Shown in pieces: positions 56,394 through 64,000 of a stretch of DNA of 64,000 nucleotides (the stretch's first letter is position 1; each line of letters starts with the position of its first letter). Source of the DNA: Phycisphaerales bacterium. GTDB lineage: Bacteria; Planctomycetota; Phycisphaerae; Phycisphaerales; UBA1924. The notes under the pieces are model-generated. The model searched no databases, was not told the origin of the DNA, and saw nothing but the letters and a program-made list of their open reading frames with translations. Location of the stretch: contig JANQNW010000010.1 in assembly GCA_028279375.1 (NCBI GenBank), forward strand, positions 1-64,000, written 5' to 3'. The position numbers and the translations under genes were made by a program.

Positions 56394-57921
56394 ACGTCTT
56401 TCAACCAGCCGTGCGATGGTAACGCTGCTTGTCGGCGCGTTAGCGCTTGCGTTTGGTCAGGGACACTGGCCCAATGGTGTCGCCGTGATCATCGGCGTCT
56501 TCTGCGTGGTGCGGTTCTTCCGTCAGGTCCGCCCCGCATTTGCGGCGCCGCTCTTCGTTGTCGCGCACGTTGCCGTGTGGGAATTGGCCTATGCCGGCAT
56601 GGTCCCACTTCCCACGCCCGCGCGGATCGGCATGGAAGTTGGCACCTCGTCCTTGCTCGCATGCGTCTTCCTCATGGATCGGTGGATTTCGCTTCGTGTT
56701 CGTTCACTCGTCGGAACGCTGGCGCTGCCGTGCGGGTGGGTCGCCTACGACGTCATGTCTGCGCGCTTCAGTCCCGGCGGCACATGGGGGAGCATCGCGT
56801 ATAGCTACGCCGACACGATCGTCATCGCCCAGGTCGCTTCCTTCGTCGGATGGACGGGATTGACGTTCTTGGCCGCCTGGCTCGCATCGACTGCGAACTT
56901 CGTGTTGGAGCGGCGAAGGGATGATCCCGATCGCGCGCGCGTCGGGCTCGTTGCGATGGCCCTGGCCACGGCGGTTGTCGTCGCGGCCGGCGTCGCCAGG
57001 CTCAGTACTGTTCCCGTGAGCACACCCGTTCGAGTCGCCTGCGTCGTTCCTCCTGACATCTTCAACGACGACGCGCTCGATGCGCTCTGGGCGTATACGC
57101 GCGGCGTGGAGCGGCCGCAGGAAAGCGTCGATCTGGCGCGTCGCCGCATCAAGGAGTCTCTGGAGGAGCATTTCGCGCTCGTCGATCGGGCGGCTGACAG
57201 CGGGGCGCAGCTCGTGGTCTGGCCGGAGGCGAACCCCGTAATCACTGAAGAAGAGGAGGCGATGTGGATCGACCGAGCTCAAGCGACAGCCCGATCGAAG
57301 GATGTTTACATCGGCATGGGTATGGTCGTGTATCGACCCGAAAGCGGTGCGCCCGCATTGAACAAGTTCGTGCTCGTCAGCCCCACGGGCGAGGTCGTGA
57401 TCGACTTCCTCAAGGCCACGCATGTTCCGGGCACGCGATTCGAGCGCGGCGACGGCGCTCTCCCCGCAATCGACACAGACCTCGGGCGCATCTCCTCGGC
57501 GATCTGCTTCGATCTCGACTTCCCGCATCTGATCGCGCAGGCCGGGGCGGCTGATGTGGATCTCATGCTTGCGCCTTCAAATGACTGGGTCGAAGCGTGC
57601 CGGACACATGCGCGGATGGCGAGGCTCCGGGCAATCGAGCAGGGATTTGCGCTCATTCGTCCTACAAAGGACGGTGTCTCGCTCGTTACGGATTCATCTG
57701 GTCGCACTGCCGCAAGCCTCGTGCTCCCAGATGACCAATCTGGCAGCGTTGTCGTGGAGATTGCATCGTCCGGTCGACCGACGCTGTATTCGAGAATCGG
57801 GGACGCGTTCGCATGGCTCTGCGTCACCGTTCTTCTCACGCTCATTGGACGCGCTGTGTATGTCTCACGCGTCACGAAAGCCGTCGGCTCAGCGGAATCG
57901 GATGACGCAGGAGCAACCTGA
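56386..57921 (+). CDS. lnt: Apolipoprotein N-acyltransferase-like protein
   Basis: 511 residues from the ATG at 56386 (GGAG 8 nt upstream), overlapping the PadR stop by 8 nt. Six or so N-terminal membrane helices precede a nitrilase domain. The catalytic triad is visible: Glu in LVVWPEANPVI, Lys in VIDFLKATHVPGTRF, Cys in SSAICFDLDFPHL. Lnt transfers an acyl chain to the N-terminus of lipoproteins. Being under PadR control suggests a specialised paralogue rather than the housekeeping enzyme. Confidence 0.88.
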   Translation: MRERLSTSRAMVTLLVGALALAFGQGHWPNGVAVIIGVFCVVRFFRQVRPAFAAPLFVVAHVAVWELAYAGMVPLPTPARIGMEVGTSSLLACVFLMDRWISLRVRSLVGTLALPCGWVAYDVMSARFSPGGTWGSIAYSYADTIVIAQVASFVGWTGLTFLAAWLASTANFVLERRRDDPDRARVGLVAMALATAVVVAAGVARLSTVPVSTPVRVACVVPPDIFNDDALDALWAYTRGVERPQESVDLARRRIKESLEEHFALVDRAADSGAQLVVWPEANPVITEEEEAMWIDRAQATARSKDVYIGMGMVVYRPESGAPALNKFVLVSPTGEVVIDFLKATHVPGTRFERGDGALPAIDTDLGRISSAICFDLDFPHLIAQAGAADVDLMLAPSNDWVEACRTHARMARLRAIEQGFALIRPTKDGVSLVTDSSGRTAASLVLPDDQSGSVVVEIASSGRPTLYSRIGDAFAWLCVTVLLTLIGRAVYVSRVTKAVGSAESDDAGAT

Positions 57922-57976
57922 TTCTGGAGCGCAGAGCACTATGCGGACGCACCAGGTTCGCGCAGTGCCCTTAGCC

Positions 57977-58867
57977 TCACCGCGCGCGCGTCAGCTCCGG
58001 TTGCCATGCCGGGAGTTGCATGTCCTGGCGTCTCCATTGCGCAAGTCTCTCGAGATTGACCTCATCGAGCCTCATCGGCACGACAGCGATGAAGCCGTTG
58101 TCAAGAGCGGCGCGGTCTGAATCCGCCGGCGTTGGGGCTGTAGACTCGATCATTCCGACGATGCGCCATGTCGCGCCGTCTTCGCTGGCGAACTTCGGCG
58201 CCGCCATCGCGGGCGCACGGTCGACGATTCGGATTCCCTGGATTTCACTCGGGTGGATGCGCGGCAAGCTCACCGTGAGGTACTCGCCTGGGCGGAGACT
58301 CGTCACGACTTCGTGGTCTGCCAGTCGCACAACCCATTCGACTGCCGCATCGACGGCGCCCGGCAGGTCGTCATCGAGGCCTGACACGGCGACGGCCGGG
58401 ATGCCCAGGGCCGCAACGCGCGCGGCGCCGACGGTGCCAGAGAACATCCACGCGGCGCCGACATTGGCGCCACCGTTGATGCCCGAGATGACGAGATCAG
58501 GCGGGTTGTTCTCCATCATTCCCATCAGTGCGAGGGCGACGCAGTCGCCGGGTGTGCCAGCCACGGCGAACGCCTCGATCCCGTCGCCGATGTCGCGGCG
58601 TTCGACTTCGAGCTGGCCGGTGGCTGGGAAGGTCACATGGCTGCCTGTGCCGCTGCGATCGCGATCCGGCGCAACGACCCAGGTTTCCCCTTGCCGGGCG
58701 AACGCCCGGGCGAGTTCAACGAGTTTGACATCGTCGATGCCATTGTCATTGGTGATGAGGATGCGGCGCTGGCCGTCATCCGGCGGAAGCGGCTCCGAAG
58801 AGGTGATTCCCGCCAGACTGACGAGGGCGAGCGCGACTGCGGCCAGAGATGTCGTTCGATTCAGCAT
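57977..58867 (-). CDS. surE: Secreted SurE-family 5'/3'-nucleotidase
   Basis: 296 residues from the ATG at 58867 (AAAGGAGA upstream). SurE motifs: ILITNDNGIDDVKLVELARA, VVAPDRDRSGTGSHVT, VISGINGGANVG and SGTVGAARVAAL. An N-terminal signal peptide (MLNRTTSLAAVALALVSLAG) precedes the catalytic domain. Most SurE proteins are cytosolic, so this one may scavenge nucleotides outside the membrane. It lies downstream of the LuxR-type gene on the same strand. Confidence 0.92.
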   Translation of the reverse strand: MLNRTTSLAAVALALVSLAGITSSEPLPPDDGQRRILITNDNGIDDVKLVELARAFARQGETWVVAPDRDRSGTGSHVTFPATGQLEVERRDIGDGIEAFAVAGTPGDCVALALMGMMENNPPDLVISGINGGANVGAAWMFSGTVGAARVAALGIPAVAVSGLDDDLPGAVDAAVEWVVRLADHEVVTSLRPGEYLTVSLPRIHPSEIQGIRIVDRAPAMAAPKFASEDGATWRIVGMIESTAPTPADSDRAALDNGFIAVVPMRLDEVNLERLAQWRRQDMQLPAWQPELTRAR

Positions 58868-58974
58868 CGGGGTCTCCTTTGATTGGACGTGGGCCAATCT
58901 CGGAGCGATGCGGGTTTTGAACAATCGCCCGATGGGATGAAATCGCCTCATCCTTTCGGGTGATCGGCCGTGAA

Positions 58975-59877
58975 TCAGCCTTGTGTCGGGTTTCTGGTCG
59001 GTGAACCGGCGTCCGGATGCTCGGAGACTATCGCGGACATCAGAGCGAATCGCGATCGGCAGCCGCTCTTGTCGAAGACCGCTCGCACGTGCGTCTTGAC
59101 GGTATTGGGAGAGATGTGCAGCGCCGAGGCGATCTCCTTGTTGCTCAGTCCCCGTGAGATGAGCATCGCGACCTCTGCCTCGCGTTCACTGAGATCCCAT
59201 TCCAATGGCGGCGTCCTGCCCGGGGCGGTGCCGGCGCGTCGATAGAGCGTCCACGCGATGACGCCGCTGAAAACGCTGTACCCCAGCGGATAGAAGCGGA
59301 GCCCGGTGGCCTCCATCAGGAACAGGTCATGGAGCATGACCGGCAGACCGATCGCCCCGAGGACGAGGAGGCGTCGACCCAGCGTGCGGTCGACACCGGG
59401 GGCGTTCCGACGAAGAAGCCCGAGCGTCAGCGAGTAGACGATGATCGCGGAGAAGAGCAGGTTCTCGAGCAGATCGCCGAATTCGTCCCATCGATCCCCG
59501 AGACCGAACTCGGTCACGTGCTGAACGATGAGCGCGACGCCAACTGTCAGCATCAAGAGGCGATCCCTGCCTCGATCGCGCATCTGGAAGACGCGGTGCA
59601 CGAAGAGTGGAAGCGTAAGCATGACGCCATAGAAACCGACGATTGCCTCGAGATACTCAAGGGCGCCTCGAAGACGCGGGCCTGCCAGCTCCGGCTGGAT
59701 GTCGAGGAACGCCAGTATGAGACTCGCGAGGACAATCAGCGTGAGGGCGACGTAGAACGCCAGAAACGATCGCGCGATCGAACTTCGCGTGCGATGCGCC
59801 ACCACGATCGTGATGCCCATACACATGAGCCCGACTGAGAAGCAGACGAAGATGTAGGCGAGAAGAAGTTGCTCCAT
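58975..59877 (-). CDS. Membrane-anchored LuxR-family regulator
   Basis: 300 residues. Seven or so hydrophobic segments (for example LLAYIFVCFSVGLMCMGITI, FLAFYVALTLIVLASLILAF) fill the first 220 residues, with a LuxR-type HTH at the C-terminus (LSEREAEVAMLISRGLSNKE, IASALHISPNTVKTHVRAVF). It is probably a membrane sensor that binds DNA directly. Promoter not evident. Surrounding minus-strand genes may be targets. Confidence 0.9.
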   Translation of the reverse strand: MEQLLLAYIFVCFSVGLMCMGITIVVAHRTRSSIARSFLAFYVALTLIVLASLILAFLDIQPELAGPRLRGALEYLEAIVGFYGVMLTLPLFVHRVFQMRDRGRDRLLMLTVGVALIVQHVTEFGLGDRWDEFGDLLENLLFSAIIVYSLTLGLLRRNAPGVDRTLGRRLLVLGAIGLPVMLHDLFLMEATGLRFYPLGYSVFSGVIAWTLYRRAGTAPGRTPPLEWDLSEREAEVAMLISRGLSNKEIASALHISPNTVKTHVRAVFDKSGCRSRFALMSAIVSEHPDAGSPTRNPTQG

Positions 59878-59913
59878 CAGCCTTCCAGCGTCCGAATGCG
59901 CGGTGAAGGTCCG

Positions 59914-60552
59914 TCAGTTGGCCTCGTCGTCAGGCGGCGGGATCACGACGTCAGCGCGTTCTCGGTGACGAGAGATGATTTCGTGTTCGATCGCCAGCAC
60001 AGACTCGAGAAACTCGGGATCGGGATCGCGCGCCCGCTTCAGGCGCGCGGCTCGGTTCTGATCGTATGTCCGATTGATGAAGACGCGCAGGTCCGCGTGC
60101 TCGAGCATCGTGGTGTAGGTTCCCTCGGCGATCACGACCGCCGGTGGGGGAGGAGGCTGTACGACCTCTGATCCGATTCGGTTCTCGTCGAAGTAGACGA
60201 GCGGCTTCTCGAGGTCGGCGCCGGCCCCGTTCTTGATAGCGCGAATGTGACTGTCCAGCAGCTCCAGCTGCACTTCGCCCGGTCCGACCCACTCGAGGTC
60301 AGTCAACCGACGCTCGTGATTCGAACGGGGCGGCAGCCGGAAGTAGTCATCCTGGCCGAAAACCATGTTGCCGATATCGGATTCACTCAACAGGTCTGCG
60401 AGGCATTGGGCGATTTCGCTCTTCCCCGAGCCGGACTCACCCGCGATTGTCACGGCGGTGTATCCGTCTTCGCGACGCTCGCGCAGCGCCTCCCAGACGA
60501 GCGCGGCGCCCTGCCGGTGATACTCAGTGATGACGAGACGATCACCGATCAT
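59914..60552 (-). CDS. Uridine kinase/phosphoribulokinase-like P-loop kinase
   Basis: 212 residues from the ATG at 60552 (GGAGGG 8 nt upstream). Walker A VTIAGESGSGKSEIAQCLAD; later GQDDYFRLPP, VVIAEGTYTT and INRTYDQNRAARLKRARDPD fit the uridine kinase family. The start overlaps the glycosyltransferase stop by 11 nt. Could phosphorylate a sugar or nucleoside for the sugar-nucleotide pathway. Confidence 0.82.
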   Translation of the reverse strand: MIGDRLVITEYHRQGAALVWEALRERREDGYTAVTIAGESGSGKSEIAQCLADLLSESDIGNMVFGQDDYFRLPPRSNHERRLTDLEWVGPGEVQLELLDSHIRAIKNGAGADLEKPLVYFDENRIGSEVVQPPPPPAVVIAEGTYTTMLEHADLRVFINRTYDQNRAARLKRARDPDPEFLESVLAIEHEIISRHRERADVVIPPPDDEAN

Positions 60553-62311
60553 TATCCAGTCCCTCCGTGATCTCGAATCCGTGGCGCCGAAGATAACCCA
60601 GGAAGTCGGCCGCCTTGCGCGTCCAATCCAATCCTCGAGCAACTTCGCGAAGGCGCTCGGCGCGCTGCTCGCGCTCATCCGGATTACTCAGAAGTCTATC
60701 CATGGCCGCCGCCATGGCGTCGGTGTCGCCGGCGGGGAAGAGTTCGCAATCCGTTGGCGCGTGGTGGAGGCTGAAAGGAATCCAATCTGAACTCACGATG
60801 GCTGTTCCCGCGGCCGCGGCCTGAGACACGCTCATGCCGAAGCCCTCCATCTCCGAGGCCGACGCGTAGATATCCGCAATCGAGAACATGGGCCCGAGGT
60901 GCGCATCGGGGATCGCCCGAAGCAGGAAGGCGCGCCCTCGGAGCGCCGGCGTCTCGTCCAACTGATTCTCGAGATACTCGAAATGCTCGTTTTCCGGCCC
61001 CCCGCCAATGAAGAGCAGCGATTCCGGATGGCGATCGGTGAGTTGCGCGAATGCGGAGAGCAGGAGATCCTTGCGCTTCGTTCTGTCCATGCGGCTCGTC
61101 TCGAACACGATGCATGAACTCCGGATTTGCTCGATCTCCAGACCGGTTCGTTCAGCGAGATACTCGTAAGTCGGGGCGATCTCTTCCTCGGAGTAGGGCC
61201 GAAACACGTCGCCATCGACACACGGCGGGAAGTAGAACGTGTCAGCGACTGGCGCCCGATAGTGGACCCACAGTCGATCCGCGATCTTGGCCGACGTGGC
61301 GACGACGGCGCGTGAACCGGCGGCCACAACTCGTTCGTGATTTCGTCGCTCGCAGAACTTGAGCGAACGCCGCACCGCCGGGTTTCGGCCGTGGAAGTTG
61401 AAGTCCTTGAGTTCGCCGAGCGAGTGCGGCGTCCACACATGACGATTCACGCGCTCCAGATTTCGTTTGAGTCGCTCGTCAACCTCGGGGCACAGGGCCA
61501 GGATTCGCTGGCCTAGGGCGTCGGCGGCGATTAGTCGGCGCATCGGCGCATCAGCGTCCTCGTGTGTGGCCACGGATCGATTCACCTGGTCGACGAGCGC
61601 GTTTTCTTCCTCCGGACGAAGCCTGCGCTGGGTCGCCCAGGTCGAGGCCGCCGCTCGAACCTGATGATCGAGTTCATCGTGGCGCAGCGCGAAGTGATGG
61701 ATCAGCAGTCGACCCAGATGGAAGCCTGGGGAAGAACCGAGCGCTCGGGCGTGCCGAAGCGACTCCATGAGCTCGAGTTCGTCGGGCGGCACGCAGTACT
61801 CCAGCAGACTGGCCATGGCCCGGGCCACGGCGTCATCTCGCCAGCGCTCAACCAGGCGCACTGCGATGACGCCAGCATCCCAGTAATGGGAGTTGATGAA
61901 CTCATAGACCTCCCATGGATCGCAACCGCGCGCATCCGCCTCGTCGCGAACGAATGCCTCCAGCCACTCGACCTCCTCATCGAGGGCGATCGCGATGTCC
62001 TCCTTGGCGATGAACTCGGCCCCGCCGCCGGGGATGAACACGTAGCGCACGAACTCCGACAGGAATTCCATTCCGGTTCGCATGCTCGTGCCGTCGAAGT
62101 GGGGGAATCCGCCCCGCGCGAAGATGGTGACGCGATACCCGAGTCGCTCGAGCTTGAGCGCCAGCGTGTTGACGTAGAAGTTCTGCCCGCCGGTGTCCGG
62201 CGCGCCGCCGACTGGAATCTCGGCGCCGGCATAGCCGTGATTCGTGATCAGCGCGACCTCAGGGCGTCGCGAGTCGGCATAGCTTGTGTTCTCTTCGCTC
62301 GTTGGGGTCAA
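60542..62311 (-). CDS. Sucrose-phosphate-synthase-like GT4 glycosyltransferase
   Basis: 589 residues. N-terminal VALITNHGYAGAEIPVGGAP and DTGGQNFYVNTLALKLERLG match the sucrose- and mannosylfructose-phosphate-synthase signature. C-terminal GT-B motifs: CIVFETSRMDRTKRKDLLLS, LFIGGGPENEHFE, and ADIYASASEMEGFGMSVSQA with the E-x7-E-like donor region. A long helical insertion (about 120-290) is atypical. Its ATG lies at 62311. It may make a compatible solute or a glycoside. Overlaps the kinase gene by 11 nt, forming one operon. Confidence 0.83.
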   Translation of the reverse strand: MTPTSEENTSYADSRRPEVALITNHGYAGAEIPVGGAPDTGGQNFYVNTLALKLERLGYRVTIFARGGFPHFDGTSMRTGMEFLSEFVRYVFIPGGGAEFIAKEDIAIALDEEVEWLEAFVRDEADARGCDPWEVYEFINSHYWDAGVIAVRLVERWRDDAVARAMASLLEYCVPPDELELMESLRHARALGSSPGFHLGRLLIHHFALRHDELDHQVRAAASTWATQRRLRPEEENALVDQVNRSVATHEDADAPMRRLIAADALGQRILALCPEVDERLKRNLERVNRHVWTPHSLGELKDFNFHGRNPAVRRSLKFCERRNHERVVAAGSRAVVATSAKIADRLWVHYRAPVADTFYFPPCVDGDVFRPYSEEEIAPTYEYLAERTGLEIEQIRSSCIVFETSRMDRTKRKDLLLSAFAQLTDRHPESLLFIGGGPENEHFEYLENQLDETPALRGRAFLLRAIPDAHLGPMFSIADIYASASEMEGFGMSVSQAAAAGTAIVSSDWIPFSLHHAPTDCELFPAGDTDAMAAAMDRLLSNPDEREQRAERLREVARGLDWTRKAADFLGYLRRHGFEITEGLDNDR

Positions 62312-62901
62312 CGCCTGGCCTCCATCGTTCCGGGTCTCTCAGCGGCTCATAGTCGCGAGACAGCGTAGTGAATCTCCCATCCGGCCATGCCGCGGGGTAG
62401 CCGAACGTTCGTTTGAAGCGGGGTGACGCGGGTCGGGGCAATGGAGACTGAGTCTCAACTGTCGGACAATCCCGAACTCGTCCGGCGCGTGACGGGTGAC
62501 GAGCACATAGCCGCCGGCGCCCGAAGGCGCGTGATCGCATCGTGCCTGAGTCAGTTTCTGCGCATGCAGCTGTTGACACACTCGGGTGTCAATCGCCTCC
62601 TCACAGTCCGACAGTCGAAGCGATAGTTCGACGTCGAGTCTCGGAGGCATGGCTTTGTTAGAAAATTCGCCGCTGGTCTATTCGCTCTTGCTGGGCGCGT
62701 CCGGCCAGCTAACATCGAGTTGTGCGTTCTCCAGTTCGCACTTCGGAGCGCACACTGATCGGACGCGGGTCGAGACCGACTCGTCCGAAGCAGGAAGGCG
62801 GGAGCTGTGCACGGCCTCGGTCGTACCTGAAGCGCCGGCGCACGATGGTCGATCCCGCACAGTCGGTGGGACATGACCTCGAAGAGGTCCAGGAGAATCC
62901 A
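62312..62901. other. Intergenic stretch before the aconitase-X-like gene
   Basis: No supported gene in about 590 nt; short open frames on both strands lack ribosome sites and domains. The divergent promoters of the glycosyltransferase operon and the last gene should lie here, but I could not assign boxes. No convincing tRNA-like scar is seen. Confidence 0.5.
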
Positions 62902-64000
62902 ATGGAACGCAGGGACTTCGTCAAGACGATTCCACTTACGGTTCTCGGCGCCGCCGCCATCGAATCCTCGGAAACTGCTTCCGCTCAGCGTGGAGGCGCG
63001 CCGTGGGACGACGGTGGGGGCGCAACGAATCGGGGACAGGTTCACCATCTGCTGACGAAGAAGTCCGGCACGCCGGACTACGTGCAGCATTGGCGCGAGT
63101 CCGACATGGACGGCATCGGTCCGGACGGCAAGGCCGTGCCCGGATACAAGGCCGCCGGCGCCGGCTCGCCGCCGAAGATCTCGAAACACGATCCGTCGAA
63201 GGCGCCGCACCAGATGAAGCTGACCCGCGAGGAGCAGGACATCCTCGACGGCAAGAAGGGTGAGGCGCTCGCCAAGCTGATGAAGACGATCGTGCGTCAC
63301 GGCAATCTCTTCGGCGCGGAGAAGCTCGTTGATCTGGGCGGAAACCCGCACTCGTCAACGTTCCTCGGTTCGCCGGCGCTATCGCCGATCGTCGAGGTTC
63401 TTAAGGAATGCGCCGACGCGGGCCTGAAGGCTTACGCCCCGTACACCATCAATCCGCGACCCTTCGATCTGTACAACGTCGCGATCACGCGGGAGATGGA
63501 GTTGATGATGTTCGAGAGTCTGCCGCTGCAGATCGAACTCGATCATTTGCATGCGCGTCTCGGCGGTCGAGGTATGACGACGCGAAGCTGCATGTGCTAT
63601 CTGCCCGAGGTCGGCAACGCGCCGGAGCCGGGCACGTACGTCGCGTGGGGCGAGTCGTCGGCGATCAACGCCGGAAACTCGATCCTGGGCATTCGCACCA
63701 ACCGCAACTCGATGGGCATGGAGTTGCTGTGTGCGTTGCTCGGCAAGGCGCCTTACTTCGGCCTGATGACCGACGAGGGACGCCAGGCCAAGTGGCTGGT
63801 CGAGGTCAAGACGTCGGGCGAGCCGGACTGGGGCGTGCTCGGCGGCGGCATCGGCGAGAAGTGCGTCGAGGATGTTCCCTACATCGTCGGGATCGACAAG
63901 TATCTCGACGGCAAGATCACACCGGAGAACCTGCACAAGCTGAAGGCGATGGGCGCGGCGACTGCATCCAGCGGCGCCGTCGGTCTCTACCACGTCGAGA
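62902..64000 (+). CDS. Aconitase-X (DUF521) family protein with Tat-like signal, 3' end off window
   Basis: The frame is open from an ATG (AGGAGA 6 nt upstream) to the window end, 366 codons. The N-terminus MERRDFVKTIPLTVLGAAA looks like a twin-arginine signal. The body matches aconitase X / cis-3-hydroxyproline dehydratase-type proteins: LTREEQDILDGKKGEALAKL, MKTIVRHGNLFGAEKLVDLG, MTTRSCMCYLPEVGNAPEPG and WGESSAINAGNSILGIRTNR. Family members dehydrate hydroxyproline or mevalonate-phosphate derivatives and carry an iron-sulfur cluster or Fe. A Tat signal would place the enzyme outside the cytoplasm. Confidence 0.8.
   Translation, partial: MERRDFVKTIPLTVLGAAAIESSETASAQRGGAPWDDGGGATNRGQVHHLLTKKSGTPDYVQHWRESDMDGIGPDGKAVPGYKAAGAGSPPKISKHDPSKAPHQMKLTREEQDILDGKKGEALAKLMKTIVRHGNLFGAEKLVDLGGNPHSSTFLGSPALSPIVEVLKECADAGLKAYAPYTINPRPFDLYNVAITREMELMMFESLPLQIELDHLHARLGGRGMTTRSCMCYLPEVGNAPEPGTYVAWGESSAINAGNSILGIRTNRNSMGMELLCALLGKAPYFGLMTDEGRQAKWLVEVKTSGEPDWGVLGGGIGEKCVEDVPYIVGIDKYLDGKITPENLHKLKAMGAATASSGAVGLYHVE

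Noticed and set aside
62431..62500. Weak resemblance to the tRNA-Asp 3' half (GAGTCTCAACTGTCGG)
   Set aside because: Middle part missing and match not above expectation; the chain of scars appears to end near 55.7 kb.

Overview
The window most resembles a Planctomycetota chromosome, probably class Phycisphaerae. The support is GC-rich DNA, two secreted metalloproteases ending in dockerin-like D-x-N-x-D-G pairs followed by W-G, short VPAPGSL...RRRR and VPLPTGAG...RRHRKG sorting tails, several Tat-signalled enzymes and frequent GTG starts. This is a judgement from protein character; no rRNA is present to confirm it.

Layout. Left part (1-28.2 kb): ordinary core and conserved genes, namely a helical secreted protein overlapping truA, a kinase-like protein, the two metalloproteases (one with a broken HExxH), sucD, a gingipain/TIGR03790-like secreted protein, a metallo-beta-lactamase-fold relic, coaD, a PHP-glycosyltransferase fusion, uppP, an ABC-2 exporter pair, metH, two surface proteins, a GlmU-like nucleotidyltransferase and polA.

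Middle part (28.46-55.68 kb): an accessory region that starts at an intact tRNA-Asp(GTC) gene with its own promoter and terminator. To its right lie eight clear decayed copies of the 3' half of that tRNA, plus one doubtful copy, all in the same orientation. Several are followed by a terminator-like hairpin, and a second repeat of about 90 nt sits before four of the sites. The scars divide the region into segments of one to six genes: a conserved hypothetical; ArsA; a methyltransferase; an esterase plus a BAAT-like hydrolase and a formylglycine-enzyme-like protein; an Old Yellow Enzyme; an AbgT transporter group; a membrane protein; a P-type ATPase; and a block with an alkyl sulfatase. No recombinase gene was found. 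This reads as a chain of small elements inserted one after another at tRNA-Asp, comparable in principle to tRNA-targeting islands and tycheposons. It is the main discovery candidate of the window.

Right part (55.7-64 kb): a PadR regulator with a near-perfect 27-bp operator and an Lnt-like acyltransferase, a secreted SurE, a membrane-anchored LuxR regulator, a uridine-kinase-like gene coupled to a sucrose-phosphate-synthase-like glycosyltransferase, and the 5' part of an aconitase-X-family gene carrying a Tat-like signal. The first 222 bases form a perfect 71-bp inverted repeat that looks like a contig-end fold-back, so the first 71 bases should not be trusted.
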